In this document: piece after piece, positions 1 to 7,902 of the stretch
Layout: every line of letters starts with the position of its first letter
Numbering within the stretch: position 1 is the first letter of the stretch
Assembly (NCBI RefSeq): GCF_003725955.1
Contig: NZ_QIBZ01000002.1
Span: forward strand, 124,001 to 188,000
Reading direction: 5' to 3'
Source: Slackia isoflavoniconvertens
GTDB lineage: Bacteria > Actinomycetota > Coriobacteriia > Coriobacteriales > Eggerthellaceae
Length of the DNA stretch: 64,000 nucleotides
Position numbers and translations under genes: made by a program
The notes under the pieces: model-generated
The model's database searches: none
What the model saw: the letters and a program-made list of their open reading frames with translations, nothing else
What the model was told of the DNA's origin: nothing

Positions 1-871
1 CGGCGGCAACCTGCTTCGAAAGCGTGGTACGTCCGTCGTACATCGTGAGCAGCACGCCGTAGATTTCCAAGCCGGGATTCAGAAGGCTCTTCACGCGCTT
101 CATTGAATCGAGCAGCTTCGTCACGCCTTCCAACGCATAAAACTCGCATTGGATAGGAATAAGCAGCTTATCGGCAGCAACGAGTGCATTCACCGTAAGC
201 AGACCGAGCGAAGGCGGGCAATCGATGAAAATGTAATCGTATTTGCCGCGCACATGGCCAATCGCTTCCTTCAGGCGTCCCTCGCGAGCCATTTCGGAAA
301 CGAGCTCGACTTCGGCACCTGCAAGATTGATAGTTGCGGGAGCAACATCGAGGCCTTCGCACACATCAGGAATGATGATATCGGTAAGCTGGGTGTCGCT
401 GATGAGCACATCGTAGATACATTCATTCAAAAGGTTCTTTTCGATGCCCAAGCCGCTCGAGGTATTGCCCTGCGGATCGAGGTCGATAAGCAGCACCTGT
501 TTTCCCATGGCGCCTAATGCCGCACCAAGGTTAATGGTCGTCGTCGATTTACCGACGCCACCCTTCTGATTAAGAATCGCAATAACCTTCGTAGTGCCCA
601 CGACGTGCCTCACGGGTTTCTTTTCAGCATACGAGCGGAGCGGAGTCGCGGTATATACCGCCTCAGAAGGAGCGGGTTCATTCGTGTATGCGTCAGCCTG
701 AAGATCTTCCTGGGTGGAAGAAACAACGGATGTTTCACGTGAAACATTTGGATCGCGCTCGATAACCGGAGCGTTCTCAGGGTTGTAGCCGATCTGTTCG
801 CTTTCGGCGGCGTTGCCTTCCTGATCTTTAGGCTTTCGACTCTGGTTCTTCAAACCATCAAACAGTCCCAC
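1..871 (-). CDS. parA: ParA/Soj chromosome-partitioning ATPase (3' end beyond window)
   Basis: Deviant Walker-type ATPase that with ParB and parS segregates the origin region. Reading from GTG at 871, the first ~95 residues are a low-complexity, acidic extension, followed by the ATPase core with a KGGVGKST Walker A motif, DLDPQGN and a DCPPSLG motif; the frame runs off the left edge at GRTTLSKQVAA, so parB is presumably just outside. The GTG start is preceded by AAGGAGGAC. The N-terminal extension contains the peptide VSRET, which is the translation of a perfect parS site at 731-746. Leftmost gene of the rpmH-to-parA block, separated from rsmG by a 369-base gap. Confidence 0.93.
   Translation of the reverse strand, partial: MGLFDGLKNQSRKPKDQEGNAAESEQIGYNPENAPVIERDPNVSRETSVVSSTQEDLQADAYTNEPAPSEAVYTATPLRSYAEKKPVRHVVGTTKVIAILNQKGGVGKSTTTINLGAALGAMGKQVLLIDLDPQGNTSSGLGIEKNLLNECIYDVLISDTQLTDIIIPDVCEGLDVAPATINLAGAEVELVSEMAREGRLKEAIGHVRGKYDYIFIDCPPSLGLLTVNALVAADKLLIPIQCEFYALEGVTKLLDSMKRVKSLLNPGLEIYGVLLTMYDGRTTLSKQVAA
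731..746. promoter_or_regulatory. parS: parS centromere site inside parA
   Basis: Perfect 16-bp palindrome TGTTTCACGTGAAACA, the universal ParB-binding parS consensus. It lies in the N-terminal coding part of parA and is read as V-S-R-E-T. Confidence 0.95.
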
Positions 872-1240
872 GCGTCCTCCTTCATTGATACTGCGTGTAT
901 ATGTGAGGCTTATAGCCAATGTAGAACGAAGATGAAGGATGTTTCACGTGAAACATCGAAACCGACGGTAAAAAAACGCGAGGCTCAAGCCATTGCAAAT
1001 TTCACAGGCGAGCCGTCAAGCGCATTTCCATCGCTAAGCTGTTCCATTATATATTCAGTAAGGGAATTAGCCGCAGCAATCCACAGCCGTGCCAAAAATT
1101 CCTGGTTCGCCAATTTTTGGCACATCGACGGTTTTGACGCGGGAAGAACCGAACACGAGATCGACGCTTCTTAGAGCAACCCCGAGACGCGGATACTCAA
1201 CCGCACTGTAAGCGGTCTTGGGAAGAGGGGATCGGGCTTG
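872..1240. other. parA-rsmG intergenic region
   Basis: A 369-base stretch with no convincing gene. It holds the parA ribosome-binding site, a second parS (940-955) and a 12-bp inverted repeat (arms 1089-1100 and 1112-1123, GTGCCAAAAATT and its complement, 11-base loop). An open frame on the plus strand (932-1174) starts inside the parS and has no ribosome-binding site or recognisable domain. Confidence 0.6.
940..955. promoter_or_regulatory. parS: parS centromere site upstream of parA
   Basis: Second perfect TGTTTCACGTGAAACA palindrome, about 70 bases upstream of the parA start, where ParB loading could also affect parA transcription. Confidence 0.95.
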
Positions 1241-2005
1241 TTATCGGCGTTTCCTGCTCTTCTGACCGCTCTTCTGACCACTCTTCTGAGCGAAGTCGGC
1301 AGGCGTAAGGGGGTTGCGCTGCGCCATGCCGACGCGGCGAGGAAGCGCGATACGCGGGTTTGCCGCTTTCTGGAACACGAAAATACGGCGCGTGGAACCA
1401 TCGCTTAGCTCATGGCTGTCATCGCATACAAGGTCGAAGCCAAGCGGTTTCATAATGCCGAAGGCGATTTCAAGTTCCTCTTCAGTCGGTTGCGCCTTGT
1501 AGCACACCAAACGACCGCCCTTACGCAAAAGGGGCGAGGCCAGCTCGAGCAGTGACCCGAGCGAACTCAAGGCGCGAGCCGTGAGCACCGAAAACTCCCT
1601 CGGACGCTCAAGGGCGAGGTCTTCAATACGGCCGCCATATGTAGAAAGGCGATCGCCAACGCCGAGCTCTTCGGCAACAGGCTCCAGAGCGCGAACCTTC
1701 TTCTTAACCGAATCGACGAGCAGAGTTTCGCGGCCTGTAAGCACGCACAGGGGAATGCCAGGGAAACCGCCGCCGGTACCTAAGTCGCCATAGAGGCCAG
1801 CCGGCGCATCGTTCACGTACGGCAAACCGAGCACACTGTCTTCCAGATGCAGCACCATACCGTCTTCCTCGGAGAGAATGCGCGTGAGGTTCATGGTCTT
1901 GTTGATTTCCATAATGGCATGGAGGTCGTCGAACAGGATTCGTTCCTGCTGTTCGGTGATATCGATGCCGTGGCGCGTGGCCAGAATATCGCGAAGCGTG
2001 CCCAT
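1241..2005 (-). CDS. rsmG: 16S rRNA (guanine527-N7)-methyltransferase RsmG
   Basis: SAM-dependent methyltransferase that modifies G527 of 16S rRNA (formerly GidB). The SAM-binding loop GDLGTGGGFPGIPL is clear, followed by LLVDSVKKKVRAL and the LTARALSSL motif of the family. ATG at 2005 is chosen over an upstream start at 2077 because AGAGAGG lies 5 bases before it and family alignment begins there; this gives 254 residues. The C-terminus is a basic tail with three QKSG/QKS repeats, not part of the enzyme core. Located between jag and parA as in many bacteria. Loss of this enzyme is known to give low-level streptomycin resistance. Confidence 0.93.
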   Translation of the reverse strand: MGTLRDILATRHGIDITEQQERILFDDLHAIMEINKTMNLTRILSEEDGMVLHLEDSVLGLPYVNDAPAGLYGDLGTGGGFPGIPLCVLTGRETLLVDSVKKKVRALEPVAEELGVGDRLSTYGGRIEDLALERPREFSVLTARALSSLGSLLELASPLLRKGGRLVCYKAQPTEEELEIAFGIMKPLGFDLVCDDSHELSDGSTRRIFVFQKAANPRIALPRRVGMAQRNPLTPADFAQKSGQKSGQKSRKRR

Positions 2006-2134
2006 GAAAACCTCTCTCGTTGCGCGGTGCGCGTGTTCATTGCCTGCAATTGTACCGTGTTGGCCAAAACGCGCCATAAAGAAAGGCCCTTCTTCAGAAG
2101 AAGGGCCTTAAAAGCATGCGTATGAGTTTGTTCC

Positions 2135-2707
2135 CTAGCAGGGGATGATCACCACGTGACGGGCGGCACCCTCGCCTTCGGAAGCGGTTTCAACGCCAGG
2201 CTCGTTGCGCAGAGCAAGATGAACCAGGCGGCGCTCATAGGGCGTCATGGGGCGCAGCTTCACGCTGCGATGCTGCGACTTCGCGCGTCGAGCGGCGGAG
2301 TATGCCACCGACTCGATTTTCTGACGTTGGCGGTTCTTATAACCCTCGACGTCGACGATAACCGGGTAACGGAAGCCCATGGTGCGCGTTGTGATGGCGG
2401 AAATGATGAACTGCAGCGCGTCGAGCGTTTTGCCATGGCGGCCAATGAGGATAGCCAGGTTGTCGCCCGTGATATCCAAAATAAGCTCGCCCTCGTCGCC
2501 CTCGTACTCGTCGATGGTGACTTCACCCACATCGAAGTGCTCGAGAATACCCTTTAACGCGGCAATGGCGGCGTCGGCGATTTCATCGAGCTCTTCTTCG
2601 CTCACATCATGCTCTTCGCTGTGCGGCTCATCGCCTTTGAGCTGGTCTTCGGTGGTATCTTCGACCGCTTCTTCGTTAACCTGATCGTCCATGATTTCGT
2701 CGGACAT
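2135..2707 (-). CDS. jag: Jag/KhpB-type RNA-binding protein (KH-R3H)
   Basis: RNA-binding protein of the SpoIIIJ-associated (Jag, KhpB) family. The first ~50 residues are very acidic. A type II KH domain follows with the GxxG loop in IGRHGKTLDALQ (about residues 97-108), then an R3H domain around PMTPYERRLVHLAL with the conserved R-x3-H. It lacks the N-terminal Jag_N domain and instead has the acidic leader. ATG at 2707 follows GAAAGGA. Sits directly downstream of yidC, the standard arrangement, and is probably cotranscribed with it. Confidence 0.92.
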   Translation of the reverse strand: MSDEIMDDQVNEEAVEDTTEDQLKGDEPHSEEHDVSEEELDEIADAAIAALKGILEHFDVGEVTIDEYEGDEGELILDITGDNLAILIGRHGKTLDALQFIISAITTRTMGFRYPVIVDVEGYKNRQRQKIESVAYSAARRAKSQHRSVKLRPMTPYERRLVHLALRNEPGVETASEGEGAARHVVIIPC

Positions 2708-2770
2708 GGTTCAATCCTTTCTGTATATGCAAGCGCGCCAGATGTGGCGCGCAGCATGGTCGGATCGATA

Positions 2771-3541
2771 TTAGTGCTTTTTGGCCGGACGCTTCTTCTT
2801 GGCTTTGCGCTCGACGTCAACTTTGACGGGCTCGACTTCAATGCGAGCAGCCTCGGCCTGAGCCTCAACCCTCTTCAGGTGACGCATGGTGAGCTGCTGC
2901 TGCAGAATGCCGATAACGGAAGACGCACCCCAGAACAGCAGAACGCCAGCGGGCGAGCTCCAGGAAATCCAGAGCATGAAGATCGTCATAACGCCACCCA
3001 TGATAAGCATCTGGTTGCGCTGTGCGGAATCGTTCTTGATGTTCTGCAGAACCATAGGCAAAAACGTTGCCAAGGCGAACACGAGCATGAGTACCAAATA
3101 CGGGAAGAATGCGCCGAAACCGTCAGAAATCACGTTTGCAGGCGTTTTCGTAAGGTCGGTAACCATGCCATAGAAGCTGTATACCTCGTCGGGGTGCGAG
3201 TAACCAATCTCACGCAGCGTTTGGAACATGGCCAAGAAGATCGGCATCTGGATGAGCATGGGCACGCAGCCAGCCAAGGGATTGAACTTGGTTTCAGCGT
3301 AGAGCTTTTGCATTTCCTCGTTCTGACGAACGGGGTTGTCGGCGAACTTCTTCTGAATCTCTTGCATAAGAGGCTGGACCTTCTGCATTTGGAAGGTCGA
3401 CTTGATTTGCTTGTGCATGATAGGAGCAACGAGCAAACGGAAGATAACCGTGATAACGATGATCGCAAGACCCCAGTCGCCAAGGAAATTGGCGAAGAAT
3501 GCGATGCAATCGAATATCCAGTCCTTAAACACGTCCCACAT
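2771..3541 (-). CDS. yidC: YidC/Oxa1 membrane protein insertase
   Basis: Inserts membrane proteins, alone or with SecYEG. At 256 residues it is the short Gram-positive form without the large periplasmic domain. A first membrane segment (about 20-42) carries the conserved Arg in VIFRLLVAP that lines the hydrophilic groove. Next come a cytoplasmic helical hairpin (KSTFQMQKVQPLMQEIQKKF), FNPLAGCVPMLIQMPIF, and two or three further membrane segments ending near ILQQQLTMRHL. The C-terminal tail is rich in Lys/Arg, typical for ribosome contact. No clear lipobox is visible. ATG 3541 follows AGAAAGG at normal distance. Lies between yidD and jag. Confidence 0.95.
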   Translation of the reverse strand: MWDVFKDWIFDCIAFFANFLGDWGLAIIVITVIFRLLVAPIMHKQIKSTFQMQKVQPLMQEIQKKFADNPVRQNEEMQKLYAETKFNPLAGCVPMLIQMPIFLAMFQTLREIGYSHPDEVYSFYGMVTDLTKTPANVISDGFGAFFPYLVLMLVFALATFLPMVLQNIKNDSAQRNQMLIMGGVMTIFMLWISWSSPAGVLLFWGASSVIGILQQQLTMRHLKRVEAQAEAARIEVEPVKVDVERKAKKKRPAKKH

Positions 3542-3555
3542 ACGGCACTGCCTTT

Positions 3556-3807
3556 CTAGAGCTTGTCGGGAACAGGATCATAGCCGCCCTCATGGAAAGG
3601 GTGGCACCTTGCGATGCGTTTTATGGCGAGCCAGCCTCCCTTGCGTAAGCCGAAACGTCGAATCGCCTCGAGCCCGTATTCTGAGCACGTGGGAACATAG
3701 CGGCAGCAGGGGCCAAAAATTGGGGAAATGGCAGCACGATAGAATTGAATCGCAAGCAAAGCGGCCCGCTTAGGCAGCGAGCGCACAAACGCAAACACGG
3801 CATTCAT
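3556..3807 (-). CDS. yidD: YidD membrane protein insertion efficiency factor
   Basis: Small membrane-associated protein that assists YidC. Family motifs [26 protein letters not shown] and [15 protein letters not shown] are all present. ATG 3807 (83 residues) is preferred to an upstream TTG at 3828 because AGAAGG sits 8 bases upstream of the ATG and the TTG has no properly spaced site. Lies 37 bases after rnpA and 14 bases before yidC, so probably translated from the same transcript. Confidence 0.93.
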   Translation of the reverse strand: MNAVFAFVRSLPKRAALLAIQFYRAAISPIFGPCCRYVPTCSEYGLEAIRRFGLRKGGWLAIKRIARCHPFHEGGYDPVPDKL

Positions 3808-3844
3808 CGAATATGCCTTCTTCCACAAACTCCCGCCCGGAGCA

Positions 3845-4198
3845 TTATCGCGAAGCAGGATTGATTAAACCGGCCTTTTCAAGGGCCTTTTCGCATGCGT
3901 GGCTCACTTTACTATAAGAAGCCTTCAGAATGGCGGAGCGTGCCGAAATTACGACGTCCCAACCCTCCCACGGGCCCCCAAGATCGCACACGATTGCACG
4001 GAGCCGGCGTTTCGCGGCATTGCGCCAAACGGCGTTGCCAAGCTTTTTTCCCGCTATAAAAGCAACACGACCATGCAAATCATGGTCGTGTTGCTCAGTT
4101 CTCTTCAGCACAAGCACCGTTGCGAACGGTGTGCTGAAGCGTTTTCCCTGCGAAAAAAGCCGCGAAACGTCGACGCTCGACCTAATTGTCGATTTCAC
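3845..4198 (-). CDS. rnpA: Ribonuclease P protein component
   Basis: Protein subunit of RNase P, which matures tRNA 5' ends. The signature [15 protein letters not shown] matches the family RNR motif, with the first basic positions partly replaced. GTG start at 4198 with GGAGGT 5 bases upstream; that site overlaps the end of rpmH, so the two genes are closely coupled (17-base gap). 117 residues, normal for the family. Confidence 0.93.
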   Translation of the reverse strand: MKSTIRSSVDVSRLFSQGKRFSTPFATVLVLKRTEQHDHDLHGRVAFIAGKKLGNAVWRNAAKRRLRAIVCDLGGPWEGWDVVISARSAILKASYSKVSHACEKALEKAGLINPASR

Positions 4199-4215
4199 GC
4201 CGACCTCCGAGGTTT

Positions 4216-4350
4216 TTACACGGTCAGACGCTTGCGGCCCTTGGCGCGACGACGAGCGAGAACGGCACGGCCGCCCTTGGTCGCCATGCGTGCGCGGAAA
4301 CCGTGGGTCTTGGCGCGCTTGCGGTTATTCGGCTGATAGGTGCGCTTCAT
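4216..4350 (-). CDS. rpmH: Ribosomal protein L34
   Basis: 44-residue, strongly basic protein beginning [18 protein letters not shown] and ending GRKRLTV, a textbook L34. First gene of the leftward operon from the origin. The start ATG at 4350 is preceded by GAAAGGGAG. Confidence 0.97.
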   Translation of the reverse strand: MKRTYQPNNRKRAKTHGFRARMATKGGRAVLARRRAKGRKRLTV

Positions 4351-5203
4351 TTCGACTCCCTTTCACGTTATTGCAGCATGTGTTTCTCAATGAATAGCCG
4401 TACAAGTATAACGTAGCGAAATCGGATGTAAACCCCCTTTTCACGCAGTTCATAAAGCATTTTCGAAAGAAAACGGCGCTTTCGGGCGAAAAAACGCTAC
4501 TAGTAGGCTCGCTTATGTTTTCAACACTATATATAGGTTTCAATTCACGACGAATTCTTCACGAGTGGAAAATGGAACGGAAAACAACGACTTTTCCAAC
4601 CGCGGAAAACTGCCGAGGCGCCGTTGCGGCTCTTTCCACCGCACGATCGAGGGCTAAATGAGCTCTATTGTGGAAAACTGAGCTTATTCACCGTCTCAAA
4701 ATGTGGAAAGTGAGGAAAACCCAGGCATTACGCGGTTTTTCCGGTGGAAAACTACGCAGAAAACCGTGAAACACGTTTTGGAAAAATGTTTTCCAGCATC
4801 GCGGAAACTGCTTTGCAAAAACTTCAGAAAGCGGTTATGAACTGGGCTTTTCCGTGTTTTCGCCAATTTTTCCAGTATGAATTCAAAACTTGCTCTGGAC
4901 TTTTCAGGAAAGCGTACAAACTGTCGTGTTTTTCCGTTCTCTCCCCCTTGTTTTCCAGTAAGTCAAGCTGTTTTTTAAGGTTTTCCGCATTGGTTTCCAT
5001 TCATTTCCACCGTTTTCCACATTCCTTGAATAAAAAGTGGAAAACTCGGAAAACATGAGGTTGATGGCTATGGAAATTTCCACCATGAGTGGAAAGAGTC
5101 TTGAAAAACATGACTTTCCACCTCTAGAATGGTGGAACTCATTCGTGAAAAAGTTTTTACAATTTTCCAAGCGAGTGAAAATTAGCGGAAAACCTGGAAT
5201 AAC
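4351..5203. other. oriC: Replication origin region, upstream half (oriC)
   Basis: 853 gene-free bases between rpmH and the gene preceding dnaA, AT-rich compared with the flanks. Eleven copies of GTGGAAA or its complement occur at 4565, 4633, 4670, 4703, 4744, 5004, 5014, 5037, 5077, 5089 and 5115 (left ends), several extended to the form TTTTCCACA or TTTTCCACC. Further GGAAAA/TTTTCC half sites lie between them. These look like a variant of the DnaA box TTATCCACA. Short open frames here (such as 4744-5058) are low-complexity by-products of the repeats. Gene orientation diverges on either side, as expected at an origin. Confidence 0.85.
4405..4432 (-). promoter_or_regulatory. Promoter of the rpmH-rnpA-yidD-yidC operon
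   Basis: On the minus strand TTTACA (4432-4427), 16 bases, TATACT (4410-4405). It lies about 55 bases before the rpmH start and faces away from the origin. Confidence 0.7.
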
Positions 5204-6010
5204 TTGGGAAAAGCGTTGGAACCTACACTAAACACAGCACAAAACGCACCCGAGCCCGCATCTGGAGTCAACGAGGATTACTCTCGCGCTATCGCGAGCG
5301 CACGAATCGCTTGCTATGACGACTTCCGAAGCGCGCCACGCGTGACTGAAATAGCTCCTACCACCACGGCGGAGTTCATCGAGAATCTTGCCTCCACTAT
5401 CTACACCCAGGCCCAGCAGGCCGGCGGCAGCATTCCCTATACTGCGATTCGCGAGGTCAGCGAGAATTTCATCCATGCCCAATTCAAGGAAATCGTGGTC
5501 TCGATTTTCGATAAGGGCAACACGATTCGCTTCACCGACCAAGGTCCCGGCATTCCCCAAAAGGAAAAGGCGCAAATGCCTGGCTTTTCGTCGGCCACAA
5601 GCGACATGAAACGCTACATTCGCGGCGTCGGCAGTGGATTGCCCCTGGTAAAGGAATATCTTTCGTTCTCGCACGGTCGCATCACGATCGAAGACAACAT
5701 CAAATGCGGCTCCGTGGTAACCATCAGCGTGAAACCCGAAGAAGATTTCGACGTGCCGAGGGGCGCACCCACGCGCGAGCAGCGCAAACAAATGGTGCCC
5801 GCCCTTTCCGACCGCGAGAAAGACGTGCTCTATTTGTTCTTGGACCAGCCCACGCTGCGCGTGACCGACATCGTCGAAGAACTTGGCCTTGCGGCGAGCA
5901 GCGCCCACCGCGCGCTCAAAAAGCTCGAAGAGGCAGGCCTTATTTCCACCGTCGGAAAAATGCGACAGGTCACTGACGAAGGTCTGCGCGTCATCGACGC
6001 GTTGTTTTAA
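5204..6010 (+). CDS. GHKL-type ATPase with C-terminal winged helix (function unknown)
   Basis: 268 residues if it starts at TTG 5204; TTG 5216 and GTG 5342 are alternatives, none with a strong ribosome-binding site. Residues ~55-177 form a Bergerat ATP-binding fold: N-box EVSENFIHA (E84, N88), G1 box DQGPGIP (D112), G2 box GVGSGLPLV (141-149) and a closing GSVVTI strand. Residues ~201-268 read as a MarR/LexA-like winged helix (LSDREKDVLYLFL, DIVEELGLAASSAHRALKKLEEAGLI). There is no histidine phosphoacceptor, receiver or membrane segment, so it resembles an anti-sigma-type ATPase joined to a DNA-binding domain. It lies between the origin repeats and dnaA, so a role in replication control or dnaA expression is a reasonable inference. 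I do not know a characterised homologue. Confidence 0.85.
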   Translation: MGKALEPTLNTAQNAPEPASGVNEDYSRAIASARIACYDDFRSAPRVTEIAPTTTAEFIENLASTIYTQAQQAGGSIPYTAIREVSENFIHAQFKEIVVSIFDKGNTIRFTDQGPGIPQKEKAQMPGFSSATSDMKRYIRGVGSGLPLVKEYLSFSHGRITIEDNIKCGSVVTISVKPEEDFDVPRGAPTREQRKQMVPALSDREKDVLYLFLDQPTLRVTDIVEELGLAASSAHRALKKLEEAGLISTVGKMRQVTDEGLRVIDALF

Positions 6011-6099
6011 TTTCCACACCCCGCTGAAGACACCACAATTGGAGGATTGGCCGCTATAATTTCGATACCATCTACGGAGGGAAGGCGGCTTGAATAAAC

Positions 6100-7707
6100 A
6101 TGGATCCAAACAACCCCTATGAAACCTGGCAAGCCGTTATCGAAAAGGTCAAATCGTATGGCACGGTGAATCCGGCGCAGGTCGACGCGTTTCTGGGACG
6201 CATGCAGCCGCAGGCATCGAGTGTGGGTTTCCTGCTCGCCACCGTCGATACCGACTTCATTAAAGGCCAAATCGAAAAGCGCTTTCTTTCGCAAATCGAG
6301 CAGGCGCTGCGCGACTTGTTCGAAACCGAATATGTGGTAGAAATCGAGGTCGACCCGGGTTCTTCGGCGTTCATGCAGCAAATCGCCACGCAAAATGCCC
6401 AGCAAGCGGCACCTTACACGCCGCCTGCACAACCGGCAGCCCCTCAGGCAGCGGGAGCGCAGGCGGGTGCCGCACCCATCGCGCCCGCACATTCCGAACC
6501 TGCAGCGCCAGCCGCGCAGCCGATTCAATCCCAGCCCCAGGTCGCACCGCAAGTTCAGCCTGCTATTGCGGCACAGCCGAGCTCCCCGCAGCCGCCGGCG
6601 GCGACAAGCCACCTCACCGGCAGCCAAATCGCGCGCGCGAACGGCATGGACACGGGCGCCGCCGCGTTGACCTTCGAGAACTTCATCATCGGCGATTCGA
6701 ACCGTTTGGCCTATTCGATGGCCGTGTCGGTAGCGGAATCGCCCGGCAAGTCGACCCTGAATCCCCTGTTCATCTATGGAAAAAGCGGTTTGGGCAAAAC
6801 GCACTTGCTACGAGCTATCCAGAACTACATTCTGGAAACGCGGCCCGATATGCGCGTGGTGTATATCGACGCGCAGGAGTTCATCACGGAATATTCCATC
6901 GCCGCGATTGACCACAGCAAAGACAAATCGAGCTTCCAGGCGTTCCAAAGCCGCTATCTCGACGCCGACGCGCTGCTCATCGACGACGTGCAGTATTTCC
7001 AAGGCAAATCGGCCACAGTAAATATCGTGTTCCAGCTGTTTAACCGCCTCACCGACGCCGGCAAACAAGTCGTGCTTTCGGCCGACCGTTCGCCGAAGAG
7101 CATTGATATCGACGAACGCTACAAGAGCCGCTTCAATTCGGGCGGCACCTACGACATTCAGCCGCCCGAGGTCGAAACGAAGCTCGGCATTATTAAGTCG
7201 TTCATCGAGGAATACAAGCGCTCCGAAGGCAGTTGGGATTTATATGTCCCCGAAGATATACAGATGTATATCGCGGAAATATCGAGCTCAAACGTACGCG
7301 AGCTCAAAAGCGCCGTAACAAAGGTCATTTCGCAAATGACCGCGTTCGGAAACCCCGACATCACGCTTTCCGACGTGAAATCGCTGCTCGAGAACCATTT
7401 CTCGGCCGGTGCGTTGAAGAAAATCACCGTCGAAGCCGTGCAGCACGAAGTCGAGCAGTACTACCAGGTGAGCCATGCCGACCTCATTGGCACGAAGCGA
7501 TCGCGCAATATCGCCTATGCGCGCCACGTAGCGATCTATTTGTGCCGCCAGATGATCGACATTCCTTACAACGATATCGGGAAGCGGTTCAATCGCGACC
7601 ACTCGACCATTATGAGCTCCGTCGAGAAGATCGAGAAGAAGACCAAAGAGAGTCGAGAGCTTCAAGAAGAGCTCGAGATCATTATTAAAAACATTCGGGA
7701 AAACTAG
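6100..7707 (+). CDS. dnaA: Chromosomal replication initiator DnaA
   Basis: AAA+ initiator that binds DnaA boxes and opens the origin. Domain I covers about residues 1-90. It is followed by a long Ala/Pro/Gln-rich domain II (to ~190), an AAA+ domain with Walker A GKSGLGKTHL and Walker B LLIDDVQY, a sensor region SRFNSGGTYDIQPPE, and the DNA-binding domain IV with RNIAYARHVAIYLCRQM and NRDHSTIMSSVEKI. The signature has NRDHSTI where most DnaA proteins read GRDHTT. 535 residues, slightly long because of domain II. ATG 6100 is preceded by GGAGGGAAGGCGG at a rather long spacing. Confidence 0.97.
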   Translation: MDPNNPYETWQAVIEKVKSYGTVNPAQVDAFLGRMQPQASSVGFLLATVDTDFIKGQIEKRFLSQIEQALRDLFETEYVVEIEVDPGSSAFMQQIATQNAQQAAPYTPPAQPAAPQAAGAQAGAAPIAPAHSEPAAPAAQPIQSQPQVAPQVQPAIAAQPSSPQPPAATSHLTGSQIARANGMDTGAAALTFENFIIGDSNRLAYSMAVSVAESPGKSTLNPLFIYGKSGLGKTHLLRAIQNYILETRPDMRVVYIDAQEFITEYSIAAIDHSKDKSSFQAFQSRYLDADALLIDDVQYFQGKSATVNIVFQLFNRLTDAGKQVVLSADRSPKSIDIDERYKSRFNSGGTYDIQPPEVETKLGIIKSFIEEYKRSEGSWDLYVPEDIQMYIAEISSSNVRELKSAVTKVISQMTAFGNPDITLSDVKSLLENHFSAGALKKITVEAVQHEVEQYYQVSHADLIGTKRSRNIAYARHVAIYLCRQMIDIPYNDIGKRFNRDHSTIMSSVEKIEKKTKESRELQEELEIIIKNIREN

Positions 7708-7902
7708 TCGAAAACTTGAGGAAAGCGGTGGAAAGATAATATAGGCAATAAAAGCAGTGGAAAGCGGGTGCAGGTTGTCAAACATTCTTCAGTCATCATA
7801 AACAATGACTGAACAGGCACGATGCAACCTTTTCCACTTTTCCACCGTCCTTATTACTACTACAATCATTAATTATTTATTTAAGAGCAGAAGGGCAAAA
7901 AA
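7708..7902. other. oriC: Second origin cluster and candidate unwinding element (dnaA-dnaN gap)
   Basis: 195 bases with four more GTGGAAA/TTTCCAC motifs (7728, 7757, 7831, 7839); the last two form directly adjacent head-to-tail TTTTCCAC units. Four GC-leaning bases (GTCC) follow, then TTATTACTACTACAATC and an A/T-only run around 7866-7882. The order of box pair, short GC segment, trinucleotide tract and AT-rich run matches the B. subtilis basal unwinding system, whose DnaA-trio reads 3'-(G/A)AT-5' on the opposite strand. Confidence 0.7.

Noticed and set aside
932-1174. 80-residue open frame on the plus strand beginning MKDVSRETS
   Set aside because: It starts within a parS palindrome, lacks a ribosome-binding site and has no recognisable domain; the VSRET peptide is the parS translation.
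2609-3559. 316-residue plus-strand frame opposite yidC and jag
   Set aside because: Antisense shadow of yidC, whose conserved membrane and groove motifs are clear on the other strand.
4744-5231. Short Phe/Ser-rich frames in the origin region on both strands
   Set aside because: Low-complexity translations of GGAAAA/TTTTCC repeats without start signals or homology.
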